Source of the DNA: Actinomadura kijaniata NBRC 14229
GTDB lineage: Bacteria > Actinomycetota > Actinomycetes > Streptosporangiales > Streptosporangiaceae
Direction: 5' to 3'
NCBI RefSeq assembly: GCF_001552175.1
Contig: NZ_BCQR01000119.1
Coordinates: 1-38,443 of the forward strand
Length of the DNA: 38,443 nucleotides
Shown here: in pieces, positions 31,448 to 38,443 of the stretch
Layout of the letters: every line of letters starts with the position of its first letter
How positions within the stretch are numbered: the stretch's first letter is position 1
Made by a program: the position numbers and the translations under genes
The notes under the pieces: generated by a model
The model's input: the letters and a program-made list of their open reading frames with translations, nothing else
Database searches by the model: none
Told to the model about the DNA's origin: nothing

Positions 31448-32236
31448 GCGCTGCCGCCGGTGACCCAGCTGCCCGGCGATCAGATCTGTGCCGAGCTGCG
31501 GGACTTGCGCGCCACCGAACCGCAGTTGCCAGCCGACCCGGCCATCGCGCCCGAAGGCGATGCACTGGAACATGCGGTCCGGCTGCTGACCATCGCCGCC
31601 GAAGGGTTCGACCCGGTCCTGGCCGCCGACAGCGTCCAGGTGGAGCACGGCACGCTGCCGGGGGGCAACGCCGGTGACATCTGGCTGGAGACCCTCACCG
31701 CCCATCCCGATCCCGACCAGGTGTGGAAGACCCGTCGCGGGGCACGGCTGCTGGCCACCTACGGCCGCGCCCAGGACGGCGAGCTGTTCACCGACGCCGA
31801 CGGGCGCCTGGTGGTGCTGCTGCCCTCCCCGACCGGCGGCCGCGACTTTTTGGCTGAGTGGCCCACCGGCCTGCCCGACGGCTGGAACGAGCACACCGTC
31901 ATCGCCGGAGACCACGGCCAGGGCAACACCTGTGGGCCGCCGCTGGCGCTCACCCGCACTCCCGCAGGCTGGCGCGCCCAGCTGCTGCCCATCCCGCCCC
32001 ACATGCCTCCCATCACCGGTTTCACCTGGGGCTACGACGGGACCGGACCGGCCTATCTCTACGACGCCCTGATGCGCGCCGCGCTGGACGAACCGCAGTG
32101 GGTGGACTACCGGGCACCCGAAGGCAGCCGCCTGGCCACCGCCCTCACCACCACCCCCACGCCGCTGCAGCTGGCCTGGCCCACCATCGTGGAATGGGCC
32201 CGCCAGGACGTCGCCCGCATCCAGACAAAGGACTAG
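31415..32236 (+). CDS. DUF6166-like hypothetical protein, 273 aa
   Basis: ATG 31415 is the probable start, in the right inverted-repeat arm; the frame is open to 31220 but that part is the palindromic leader. The product has an acidic helical front half (EGDALEHAVRLLTIAAEGFD), a strand region (RRGARLLATYGRAQDGELFT) and near the end GFTWGYDGTGPAYLYDALMR, which resembles the FxWGYxGxGPxxLAxALL motif of DUF6166-type proteins. That similarity is tentative. Stop TAG overlaps the next start (TAGTG), implying translational coupling with the small membrane gene. Expression may depend on the orientation of the segment in front of it. Confidence 0.7.
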   Translation: MIGRHEAPKVTALPPVTQLPGDQICAELRDLRATEPQLPADPAIAPEGDALEHAVRLLTIAAEGFDPVLAADSVQVEHGTLPGGNAGDIWLETLTAHPDPDQVWKTRRGARLLATYGRAQDGELFTDADGRLVVLLPSPTGGRDFLAEWPTGLPDGWNEHTVIAGDHGQGNTCGPPLALTRTPAGWRAQLLPIPPHMPPITGFTWGYDGTGPAYLYDALMRAALDEPQWVDYRAPEGSRLATALTTTPTPLQLAWPTIVEWARQDVARIQTKD

Positions 32237-32432
32237 TGACCCTCCCGCAGCTTCTCGGCCTGCTGGCGGCCATCTCGGGAGCGCTCAACATCGCCGTCAC
32301 CGACGGGTTCCTCGCCTCCGGCGCCGGAATGCCCCTGCCCAGAGCATCGTGACCGGCGGTGGCGACTTCGCCAGCATGATGCCCCTCTACCTGGCCGGGG
32401 GCGGGATGCGCCGCAGGCAGTCCGCCCCCTAG
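32236..32432 (+). pseudogene. small membrane protein with a 1-bp frameshift
   Basis: GTG 32236 opens TLPQLLGLLAAISGALNIAV then TDGFLASGAGMPL and stops at 32352. The next frame continues QSIVTGGGDFASMMPLYLAG to a stop at 32432. Adding one G near 32339 (CTGCCC to CTGGCCC) gives a single two-helix protein of about 65 aa. Either a recent deletion or a sequencing error. It ends 14 bp before the recombinase start. Confidence 0.6.
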
Positions 32433-32446
32433 GAGACCACACCACC

Positions 32447-33655
32447 ATGACCTCCAACCCCGGCACGCACCAGACGCCGACGTTGCACGGACAGCTCCTG
32501 CCCGCGCCCCGCACCTCCTCCGACACGCCACCGAACCTCACCGCCTACCTGCACGACCACGCCCCACCCGACGGTGGCAGCGCCGCCTACCTGGCCGCCC
32601 TGGCTGCCGATGTCGCCGGGTACCTGGCGGCCGCGCACGCGCCCTCCACCGGTGACAAGTACCGGCACGGCTGGCAGGAGTTCTGTGGTTTCTGCGCGCG
32701 GTTCGGCCTGCAGGTCGGGGTGCCCGAGCGGGCCAGTGAGGTGGAGGTGGTGGCGCTGTACCTGGCCGAGCTCGGCCGCGCGGGGGTCGCGATGTCCACG
32801 GTGGATCAGCGCATCGCCGCCATCCGCCACTTCCACGCCGACGCCGGGCTACCCACCCCCACCGACCACCCCTGGATCAAACGCGTGCGCCGCGGTCTGT
32901 GCCGCACCCACGGGGTTCACAGCACCGGCAAGGACGCCGTCTCCATCGCCCTGCTGATCGCGATGGCCCGCGCCCGCCCGGTCCCTGCGGCCCCGCACCA
33001 GGTCGCCCGCGCCGCAGTCCGCCGCGCCTGGCTGAGCGCGCTGCGCGACCGGTGCCTGCTGCTGCTGGGATTCTTCGCCGGGGTCCGCCGCCAGGAGTTC
33101 ACCCGCATCCGCGTCGACGACCTGGAACTGCTGGAACAGGGCCTGCGCCTGCACCTGGGCCGCAGCAAGACCGACCAGGAAGGCGCCGGCCGCACCATCG
33201 ACATCCCCTACGCCCCGCCCGAGCTGGCCTGGCTGTGCCCGGTCCGCGCCACGCTGGCCTGGCTGCAGGCCACCGGCCGCCGCGCCCACCTGCGCCAGGG
33301 CCGCCGCCCCCGCACCGGCGCGCAGGCCCCGCCGCTGCTGTCGGGCATCACCAGCGGCGGCAACGTCCGCACCACCGCCCTGGCCGAGCGCTACGTCGCC
33401 CAGGTCGTCAAGGACGCCGCCACCGACGCCAGGCAGCCGCCCGAGGTCGTCGCCCAGCTGGCCGCGCACTCGCTGCGCGCCGGGATCACCACCGCCGCCC
33501 GCGCCGCCGGCGTCGACGACGCCCGCGTCGGCCGGCTGCTGGGGCACGCCGGGACGATGACCTCCCGCTACGACCGGCCCCTGTGGGCCCCGGAACTGCA
33601 CGAGGCGGTCTACGCCTGGATCCTCACCCACCCCGCGCTCACCATCCCGCGGTGA
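32447..33655 (+). CDS. tyrosine recombinase/integrase, 402 aa
   Basis: ATG 32447 with TAGGAG upstream. An N-terminal SAM-like core-binding domain (YRHGWQEFCGFCARFGLQVG ... LAELGRAGVAMSTVDQRIAA) comes before the catalytic domain. Active-site residues: R214 (FAGVRRQEFTRIRVDD), K241 (GRSKTDQEG), H341-S-L-R344 (AAHSLRAGITTAAR), H367 (RLLGHAGTM) and the nucleophile Y375 (TSRYDRPLW). All six are present. It cuts and rejoins DNA at paired sites through a 3'-phosphotyrosine. It could integrate this island or act on the inverted repeat 1 kb upstream; no attachment site was found. Confidence 0.9.
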   Translation: MTSNPGTHQTPTLHGQLLPAPRTSSDTPPNLTAYLHDHAPPDGGSAAYLAALAADVAGYLAAAHAPSTGDKYRHGWQEFCGFCARFGLQVGVPERASEVEVVALYLAELGRAGVAMSTVDQRIAAIRHFHADAGLPTPTDHPWIKRVRRGLCRTHGVHSTGKDAVSIALLIAMARARPVPAAPHQVARAAVRRAWLSALRDRCLLLLGFFAGVRRQEFTRIRVDDLELLEQGLRLHLGRSKTDQEGAGRTIDIPYAPPELAWLCPVRATLAWLQATGRRAHLRQGRRPRTGAQAPPLLSGITSGGNVRTTALAERYVAQVVKDAATDARQPPEVVAQLAAHSLRAGITTAARAAGVDDARVGRLLGHAGTMTSRYDRPLWAPELHEAVYAWILTHPALTIPR

Positions 33656-33793
33656 CCTGGGCGGTCCCGCCGTCCGCGTCTGCGGCCGCCAGGGCCGAAC
33701 CGTGCCCCTCGGGGCGCCGCCGGGTCAGCCCGCGACACTAACCCCCGCGCCGGTGCATCCTGCCGCCACAGCACCAACCAGGGGAGTAAAGCA

Positions 33794-34528
33794 GTGATCG
33801 ACATCGAGCAGGACCCGGCCTCGGGCCAGGTGTGGACGCGGGCCTGGGCGCAGGCCGAATACCAGCGGGACCGCGCGCTGGTGACCCAGACCATCAAGGC
33901 GCTGGAACAGTTCGGCCTGACCACCACCGTCGCCGTCAGCGAGCAGGACGGCCAGGTTCAGGTGCAGGTGCGCGAGGAGGTGTTTCACGAGGAGGACCCG
34001 GCGGTGTTGCGCGACCGCACCGAACAGGTTGAGGACGTGCTGATGGCGCTGCTGGGAGCCGACCTGCGCATGCCCCACCCCTATAGCTGCTACCACCAGC
34101 GGTGGGCGGTGTCGGCGGTGACGATCCGGCGCGTGCCGGGACGGCTGGTGCCCGGCGGCGCGGCGGGCGGCAGCGGGCAGCGGCTGCTGGCGATCCAGCG
34201 CGAGCGCCACCAGCGGGGTCTGCCCATCCTGGGGCCGGGGAGCGCGCGCCGGTTCACCCGGGTGCCGTCGCATCACCGCCGAAGCGGAGAAAGGTAGCGC
34301 GCTGCTGTATGAGGGGAGCAACGGCCGGTACCTCATCCCACCGGTCGTGCTGGACCAAACCGGGGTGCCGGCGGAGGGGCGCGAGTTGCTCACCGCCATC
34401 GCCGCCAGCGGCGCCAACGTCACCGTGCCCGTGCTGACCACGGCCCTCCGGCGGACCTGGCCCGCATCGACCAAGTGCTCGCCCTGATCAGTAAGGAACT
34501 CGGCGCACCAATCGGCCCGGCGGACTGA
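33794..34528 (+). pseudogene. hypothetical gene broken by two indels
   Basis: GTG 33794 follows CAGGGGAG. The first frame (RALVTQTIKALEQFGLTTTV ... PHPYSCYHQRWAVSAVTIRR) ends at 34297. A second frame carries RITAEAEKGSALLYEGSNGR, YLIPPVVLDQTGVPAEGREL, LTAIAASGANVTVPVLT, and a third carries DLARIDQVLALISKELGAP to the stop at 34528. One extra T near 34249 and one missing C near 34437 would restore a single protein of about 244 aa. No family recognised. Confidence 0.55.
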
Positions 34529-34580
34529 GACCGGGGCTGCAGCTTGGCGAGCGGACCAGCAGGTCTGCGCATCTGGCGTT

Positions 34581-34663
34581 GGGTGTAGCTCTCCTCTAAG
34601 GGCCTGCTGAGCTGGGGATTCGTGCCTGGGCTGTTTGAACGCGGATTGGCTTCTACCGTGAGT
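34581..34663 (+). mobile_element. solitary ISKra4-type left end
   Basis: GGGTGTAGCTCTCCTCTAAG then GGCCTGCTGAGCTGGGG, followed by GTGCCTGGG and CTTCTACCGT, parallels the left end of the complete element (GGGTGCGGTTCCTCCTGAAG, GACCTGGGTGAGCTGGGG, GTGCCTGGG, CTTCTACCGT at 2831-2911). No transposase follows, so this is a remnant or an end of a lost element. Confidence 0.6.
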
Positions 34664-34835
34664 GCAGGCGGGTGAGGCGGTGGTGGGGATGGTTGTTGCG
34701 CGCGGAACTAATGTCAGCAAGATCGCGCGGATTTGATGTCAGCGGATGGTCCGGTCCGGGTCTGTGGTCCCGATGAGGAGCTGGGCCCCAGGTCATGGTC
34801 TGGTTGCGGTCGGTGGGTGGGGATACGGTGGCCGG

Positions 34836-35447
34836 GTGGATGGATCGAACGCGCCGACCGGCCCTGATGTACCCGCCTGGCCTGAGGTCTCGGGAGCTCT
34901 GCTGCCCCTGCTGGGCAGTGATGAGGATGTCGTTGCGTTCTTCGCCGGAATCGCGGATCTGGACGTGACCAGCCCGGCCGACCATGAGCTGCAGGAGGGG
35001 GTCCTGCTGGCTTCCGGGGCTCGGCTGGAGCAGTTCGCGCGGGCGGCCTCGGGGGATGCGTTCTGTTTCGTCGGGGAGGGCGGTGAGGAACGCCCGGTGG
35101 TGTACATCAGCCTCGACGGCGAGGCCGGCTTGCTCGCGCTCGGGCTGCCGGAGTTGGTGCGGCTGTGTCTGGTGGCGCCGTGGTGGCGGGATGCTGCCGG
35201 TCGGTCGGCTGAAGGCATCCGGGCGGCTGCGGACCAGTACTGGCAGGACATTCCCGACCTCGACCAGCGACGTGACCGTGCGGCCCGGGCGCTGGGTCTC
35301 GACCCGGCCAGGCTCCCCTGCGAGGCGATGGTCTTGGACCGTTTGGTGGAGCTCGCCCGGGGGCCGGCGGCCGAGGCATGTCTGGTCATCTACGACGAGG
35401 GCGAACCGCTGGATCCCCTCTTCGACATCTCTGCGCACCGTCGCTGA
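34836..35447 (+). CDS. SMI1/KNR4 (SUKH)-like protein, 203 aa
   Basis: GTG 34836 is the likely start; ATG 34773 is also in frame. The core AAGDGDxF-like part (FARAASGDAFCFVGEGGEER) followed by PVVYISLDGEAGLLALGLPE and LVRLCLVAPWWRDAAGRS fits the SUKH fold, in which 'dGsGDxy.f....PVv.ld.eg.a..ia.sl.eFL' is typical. SUKH proteins are often immunity proteins of polymorphic toxins, which would make an immunity role plausible; no toxin is adjacent. Family assignment is by pattern and the N-terminal ~40 residues are not conserved. Confidence 0.6.
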   Translation: MDGSNAPTGPDVPAWPEVSGALLPLLGSDEDVVAFFAGIADLDVTSPADHELQEGVLLASGARLEQFARAASGDAFCFVGEGGEERPVVYISLDGEAGLLALGLPELVRLCLVAPWWRDAAGRSAEGIRAAADQYWQDIPDLDQRRDRAARALGLDPARLPCEAMVLDRLVELARGPAAEACLVIYDEGEPLDPLFDISAHRR

Positions 35448-35760
35448 TCGACCGGCTACCGGGCCCCGGACCGAAGCAGGTACGGCTCTGCCGCAGGGAT
35501 CTCGTTGAGCGCGGAGATCTTGTCAGGTGACTGGTCCGGGACGGAGCGCGGAAGTCGTCCAGCGGGAGAGACGCGCGGTGATCTCCGCGGCTGCCCGATC
35601 GAGGTCGATGACATGGTCCGTGGAGAGATCTTCAACCCTTGCCATCACCCCTCGCCAGAGCAGTGTCTGGTGACAGATGCCGCCTGCAGGTGACAGGTAT
35701 TGCTGGCAGTCACAGTGCGGGCGATCGTCGGCTTACCCCACCCCGACTCGACATCATCCG
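35448..35760. other. 313 bp without a recognisable gene
   Basis: Short frames only. Contains GGTGACAG / CTGGTGACAGATGCC / CAGGTGACAGG-type near-repeats around 35665-35700. Likely spacer and promoter DNA for the cassette that follows. Confidence 0.4.
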
Positions 35761-35778
35761 AATATGTGTTCGATCATT
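35761..35778 (+). promoter_or_regulatory. conserved 18-bp element ahead of the intact cassette
   Basis: AATATGTGTTCGATCATT, 8 bp before ATG 35787, nearly identical to the element at 7075-7092 before the decayed cassette. Because the DNA between element and start has diverged more, it may be a constrained promoter or operator. Confidence 0.45.
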
Positions 35779-35786
35779 GGTAGGTC

Positions 35787-36053
35787 ATGTCCATGCCACC
35801 TGACCTCCTCGAGATCTTCCCGCCGCAGGCCGCGCGGAGCGTTCGGCCACGGCATCAGGCCGCGTGGGCGAGATGGCGCGGCGCCTGGAGGCGAGCCCGC
35901 GTGCTGTGCTGGTATCCCGCCGAGCAAGCGGCGCTGCTCCAATGGGTCGACCTGACCGACGATGAGGCGGAGACGGTGATGGTCACCTACTCCCCCGGCG
36001 CACTGCGTCCGCGCCACGACCAAACGCCACCGCTCGATGACAGCGCCCCATGA
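35787..36053 (+). CDS. cassette gene A, hypothetical protein, 88 aa
   Basis: ATG 35787; GGTAGGTC lies just before it. The product has LLEIFPPQAARSVRPRHQAA, WARWRGAWRRARVLCWYPAE and LTDDEAETVMVTYSPGALRP. It is acidic-basic mixed with three Trp in the centre. A decayed paralogue lies at 6833-7067. The stop overlaps the start of gene B (ATGA), so the pair is translationally coupled. No known family. Confidence 0.65.
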   Translation: MSMPPDLLEIFPPQAARSVRPRHQAAWARWRGAWRRARVLCWYPAEQAALLQWVDLTDDEAETVMVTYSPGALRPRHDQTPPLDDSAP

Positions 36054-36286
36054 CCCTCGGTGAGGCAGGCCGCGAACGCCGCACGGTGGAGTGGGTGGAT
36101 CCGACGACGGCCAGGCCATGGACCTTGACGATCACGCGTGAAACCGACACCGAGGGCTGGACGACCTATACGGTCCACGCGGTCGCTGGTGGTCGCGTCG
36201 ACGGCGCCATGGCCACAACGGCCGAGTACCGCGCCATGCTGGTGGGTCTTCCCCATCCACGGATCCTGATGGCCAGCCCGGAATAG
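36050..36286 (+). CDS. cassette gene B, hypothetical protein, 78 aa
   Basis: ATG 36050 overlaps the stop of gene A. Strand-rich product: RRTVEWVDPTTARPWTLTIT, then YTVHAVAGGRVDGAMATTAE and LVGLPHPRILMASPE. Related to the frame at 6566-6829. The tight coupling suggests that A and B act together, as in a two-component small module; this is inference and no toxin or antitoxin motif is seen. Confidence 0.65.
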   Translation: MTLGEAGRERRTVEWVDPTTARPWTLTITRETDTEGWTTYTVHAVAGGRVDGAMATTAEYRAMLVGLPHPRILMASPE

Positions 36287-36325
36287 AGGCCGACATCTGA
36301 GAGGGGCCGAGGTACGGCTCCAGCC

Positions 36326-36562
36326 TCAGGCAGTGGCTTGTTTGGCGTCCCAGGCGGCGAACAGCGCCTCCAACTCGGCGGCGCGTCGGTGGTTGCGAGG
36401 GGCCAGCAGCGGGTGCTGGTCGGCCGGGAGAGCAGCGGCGGCGGCCTGGTCGTAGCCGTTGTCACCGGGCCACAGCGTCTGCACCCCATCGGCGGCCAGA
36501 TGGTCGCCGACGGCGGTGATCGGGACCTCCACGTGCCCGTCGGGATACACGATCGCGGCCAT
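36326..36562 (-). CDS. small hypothetical protein, 78 aa
   Basis: ATG 36562 with GGGAGGTG upstream, which decides against a longer frame from 36598. It starts 2 bp after the metallopeptidase stop, so it is the second gene of that operon. The product begins with a strand (AAIVYPDGHVEVPITAVGDH) and ends in an Ala-rich helix (RAAELEALFAAWDAKQATA). It could be a partner or inhibitor of the peptidase; only position supports this. Confidence 0.6.
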   Translation of the reverse strand: MAAIVYPDGHVEVPITAVGDHLAADGVQTLWPGDNGYDQAAAAALPADQHPLLAPRNHRRAAELEALFAAWDAKQATA

Positions 36563-36564
36563 GG

Positions 36565-37212
36565 TCACCTCCCTACCCCGTACTCGCGGCTGAACCAACT
36601 CCGTACAGCGTAGGCACGATGGGTGTGTCCGCTCAACATGGCCTCCAGAACATCCCAGGCGCGCAGGGTCACCACCGCGCCGGCCTCGGCGAAGAACTCC
36701 GCCCGCTGCCGGACATACCGGTCATCGGCCAGCACTGGCGAGCACGACCAGTGCAGGGCACGAAAGTCCGGTGAGCTGGAGATCCAGCCGTCCAGATCGT
36801 CCATGGCGTGGAAGATCTCGTGCAGGGTGACGTCGATGGACAGCGAGTGGCTACCCGACCCGATCACGATCTGTCGGTCCCGGTAGCCCGCCGGGATGTG
36901 CTGCCACTGCGGTCCCTCCGGCCGGGCCGGATCAATAGGTTGACCGGTCAGATCAGCGAACGGCGGGTAATCGGTCACCGCGCCCATCCCGATATAGAAG
37001 GCCGTCAGCCCCTCCAGCAGGCGACCGGTCAGATGCGCAGGCAGCGAGGCCAAGCGATCCACTGCGGCGATCAGCGTTCGGGGTGGCACAGTGCCGGTCG
37101 GCCAATGCCGGTGCACGATCGTCTCCAGCGGCCCGACGTGACGACGGCCGTCGCTGGGCACTGGGTGCACGTTCGGCGGATGCGGGGGGATCCGGGGCGG
37201 GGGTGAGGTCAT
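36565..37212 (-). CDS. HExxH zinc metallopeptidase, anthrax-lethal-factor-like domain, 215 aa
   Basis: ATG 37212. H131-E-I-F-H135 in IDVTLHEIFHAMDDLDG is the zinc and catalytic motif. Thirty-seven to forty-one residues later RQRAEFFAEAGAVVTLRAWD provides the third ligand (E172 or E176); the E-F-F-A-E-A pattern is typical of the anthrax lethal-factor-like (ATLF) peptidases. The N-terminus is Pro-rich without a signal peptide, so the enzyme is cytosolic or exported by another route. ATLF domains are often toxin parts, here as a small standalone form. The small gene at 36562 follows closely and may be linked to it. Confidence 0.75.
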   Translation of the reverse strand: MTSPPPRIPPHPPNVHPVPSDGRRHVGPLETIVHRHWPTGTVPPRTLIAAVDRLASLPAHLTGRLLEGLTAFYIGMGAVTDYPPFADLTGQPIDPARPEGPQWQHIPAGYRDRQIVIGSGSHSLSIDVTLHEIFHAMDDLDGWISSSPDFRALHWSCSPVLADDRYVRQRAEFFAEAGAVVTLRAWDVLEAMLSGHTHRAYAVRSWFSREYGVGR

Positions 37213-37324
37213 GTCACCACGACGCTACCGGTCCCCAGCTACCTGAAAGCCGCGATCCAGCCAAGATCGTTCGTACTTCCACATGGTTCGGGGCTTGCCG
37301 GGGCGCACGTATGCCAACGGCGAA

Positions 37325-37347
37325 GGGTGCGGCTCTCCTGGAGGAAC
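37325..37347 (+). mobile_element. solitary ISKra4-type terminal repeat
   Basis: GGGTGCGGCTCTCCTGGAGG then AAC, close to the left end of the complete element. Nothing like a transposase follows on the plus strand. A short remnant of an old insertion is likely. Confidence 0.45.
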
Positions 37348-37398
37348 ATGTTGGGCTAGTCAGATGGCCTTCTTGAGGACGAAGTGTGCCCGTCTGGG

Positions 37399-38202
37399 TT
37401 AGGCGACTTTCAAGACGGTGGCGGTCCAGCCGAGCGCTTGGGGCATGCCGGGACACAGGTCAGAGTGGTCAGGGGCGGCGCCGCTGAGGGCGAGTTCGCG
37501 GCCGACGGCAAAGTGGGCGGGGTTGTCCGGGGCCAGGGTGAGCCAGCGTTCCACCAGTGCGCGGGCCTGCCGGGTGGCTCCGCGGTACACCAGCCATTCA
37601 GTGAGTTCGGCGGCGGAGGCCAGCAGGGTGGCATCGGGGACGTCGGCGGGCAGGCGGTCGGGGTCGGCGGTGCTGGCGAACCAGGGCAGCGCCACCTGCT
37701 GGAGCTTGGTCAGGAAGTCCTGCAGTCGGGGGATGCGCTTGGCTTGGTGGGTGAGCCCGACGATGCCGTCGAACAGCCCGCAGGTTCCCAGCAGGGTGTC
37801 CAGGCCGTGTCCGCAGAGGTAGCCGTCGTTGCGGATCGCCTGGTGGGGGTGATCGTGGCGCCACTGGGCCAGCCCGCGGTCGCGGACGTTGAGCACGAGC
37901 CTGAGCATGATCTGCTGACCGGCGCGGTTGCCGCGTCGGCTGTGGAGGTGGATCTGTTCGATGTGATTGTGGTCGGTTTTCTGCAGGGTCTTGCGGGAAC
38001 TCAGCCAGGTGAAGCCTTCCGGTCCCAGATGCACCGCCAGCCAGGCTCCGGCGGCCTGGATGACCGGCTCCGGCTGGTCGGTTCCCAGCAGTCTGGCCTC
38101 GACGTGGCGCACGATCCGCTGTCCTTGTTCATCGAGCACGATCCCATGATCGGTGCGATCTGGACGAGCAGTCACCTGGCAAGCCCAGGAAGAGCACAAC
38201 AC
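37399..38202 (-). CDS. DUF4304-like hypothetical protein, about 267 aa
   Basis: GTG 38202 is the likely start; the frame is open to 38430 but that part reads like non-coding text. Segments: VRHVEARLLGTDQPEPVIQA, AWLAVHLGPEGFTWLSSRKT, NHIEQIHLHSRRGNRAGQQI, then helical WFASTADPDRLPADVPD and RQARALVERWLTLAPDNPAH. The GFTWLSSRKTLQ...EQIHLHSR order recalls the GFKRRGxTW...xxxVQxS core of DUF4304, a family of unknown function. This match is loose. It is the last gene of the window. Confidence 0.55.
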   Translation of the reverse strand: MLCSSWACQVTARPDRTDHGIVLDEQGQRIVRHVEARLLGTDQPEPVIQAAGAWLAVHLGPEGFTWLSSRKTLQKTDHNHIEQIHLHSRRGNRAGQQIMLRLVLNVRDRGLAQWRHDHPHQAIRNDGYLCGHGLDTLLGTCGLFDGIVGLTHQAKRIPRLQDFLTKLQQVALPWFASTADPDRLPADVPDATLLASAAELTEWLVYRGATRQARALVERWLTLAPDNPAHFAVGRELALSGAAPDHSDLCPGMPQALGWTATVLKVA

Positions 38203-38443
38203 GCCGGCAGGAAATCGTTCATCCAGCTCAACGGGCCTCTCTAGGAGAGCTGCATCCACCGGCGAAGCATAAGGCGTGCCTACGGTTGCTGACCGCACAG
38301 GTCGGAAACCGATCCGAGGCCAGACGGCGAACCTGACCAGCGACACCAAAGACCACAGGGCCGGAACCGCGCCGGGTGACTGCGTCACCCGGCTACTTCG
38401 TCCGGGTGCAGTGGAGTCATCGGGACGCACGGTCCCGTCCCGG

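Noticed and set aside
31133..32002. A 289-codon minus-strand frame through the inverted repeat
   Set aside because: Mostly antisense to the 273-aa gene; only its last 33 codons, from the left repeat arm, may matter and are treated in the findings.

Overview
The window is about two-thirds G+C, uses GTG and TTG starts freely, and carries families typical of Actinomycetota (NB-ARC/TPR regulators, DUF5958, DUF4240, membrane-anchored pentapeptide-repeat proteins, ISKra4 and IS110 elements). It is best read as accessory DNA, either a genomic island or a large plasmid, of a filamentous actinobacterium. No rRNA, tRNA, CRISPR array or replication origin could be supported.

Layout. 1-2.2 kb: 5' part of an NB-ARC/TPR protein on the minus strand, running off the left edge. 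2.4-2.6 kb: a small gene with its own terminator. 2.83-5.86 kb: a complete ISKra4-family element bounded by 25-bp terminal inverted repeats and a 9-bp target duplication. It carries a coiled-coil/winged-helix accessory protein, a transposase whose ribosome binding site lies inside a 14-bp stem, and a DUF5958 passenger gene placed beyond an internal third copy of the terminal repeat. 5.9-7.1 kb: a small hypothetical gene, a frameshifted RelE/ParE-like remnant and a decayed copy of a two-gene cassette whose intact copy lies at 35.8-36.3 kb. 7.1-9.2 kb: a pentapeptide-repeat membrane protein flanked by two related Cys-rich small proteins. 9.65-11.4 kb: an IS110-family element next to a second, partial left end. 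11.4-16.3 kb: a winged-helix/HEPN-like protein, a 30-residue membrane protein, a secreted DNA/RNA nuclease, a small membrane protein and a second pentapeptide membrane protein.

16.3-24.3 kb: a co-directional run of short genes with good ribosome binding sites, separated by strong, often compound hairpins. It contains a VWA-domain protein, an NAD-dependent DNA ligase and a protein joining a ComM/YifB-type ChlI domain to a winged helix without the AAA+ module. 24.4-28.8 kb: a beta-propeller lipoprotein, zinc-ribbon and DUF4240 proteins and other small hypotheticals. 28.9-33.7 kb: a STAND/NACHT-like NTPase, a 35-bp perfect inverted repeat around a 176-bp segment that looks like an invertible switch, the gene whose first codons lie in that repeat, a frameshifted small membrane protein and a tyrosine recombinase. 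33.8-38.4 kb: a frameshifted hypothetical, two solitary ISKra4-type ends, a SUKH/SMI1-like protein, the intact two-gene cassette, an HExxH metallopeptidase operon and a DUF4304-like protein.

Working together (inference): the recombinase, transposons, many orphan small proteins, nuclease/HEPN/STAND genes and immunity-like folds point to a conflict and mobility island. Strongest candidates for undescribed biology: the inverted-repeat switch at 31.2-31.45 kb, the passenger-carrying ISKra4 unit, the ChlI-winged-helix fusion beside ligA, and the ligase reading frame with an upstream domain resembling the preceding small gene.
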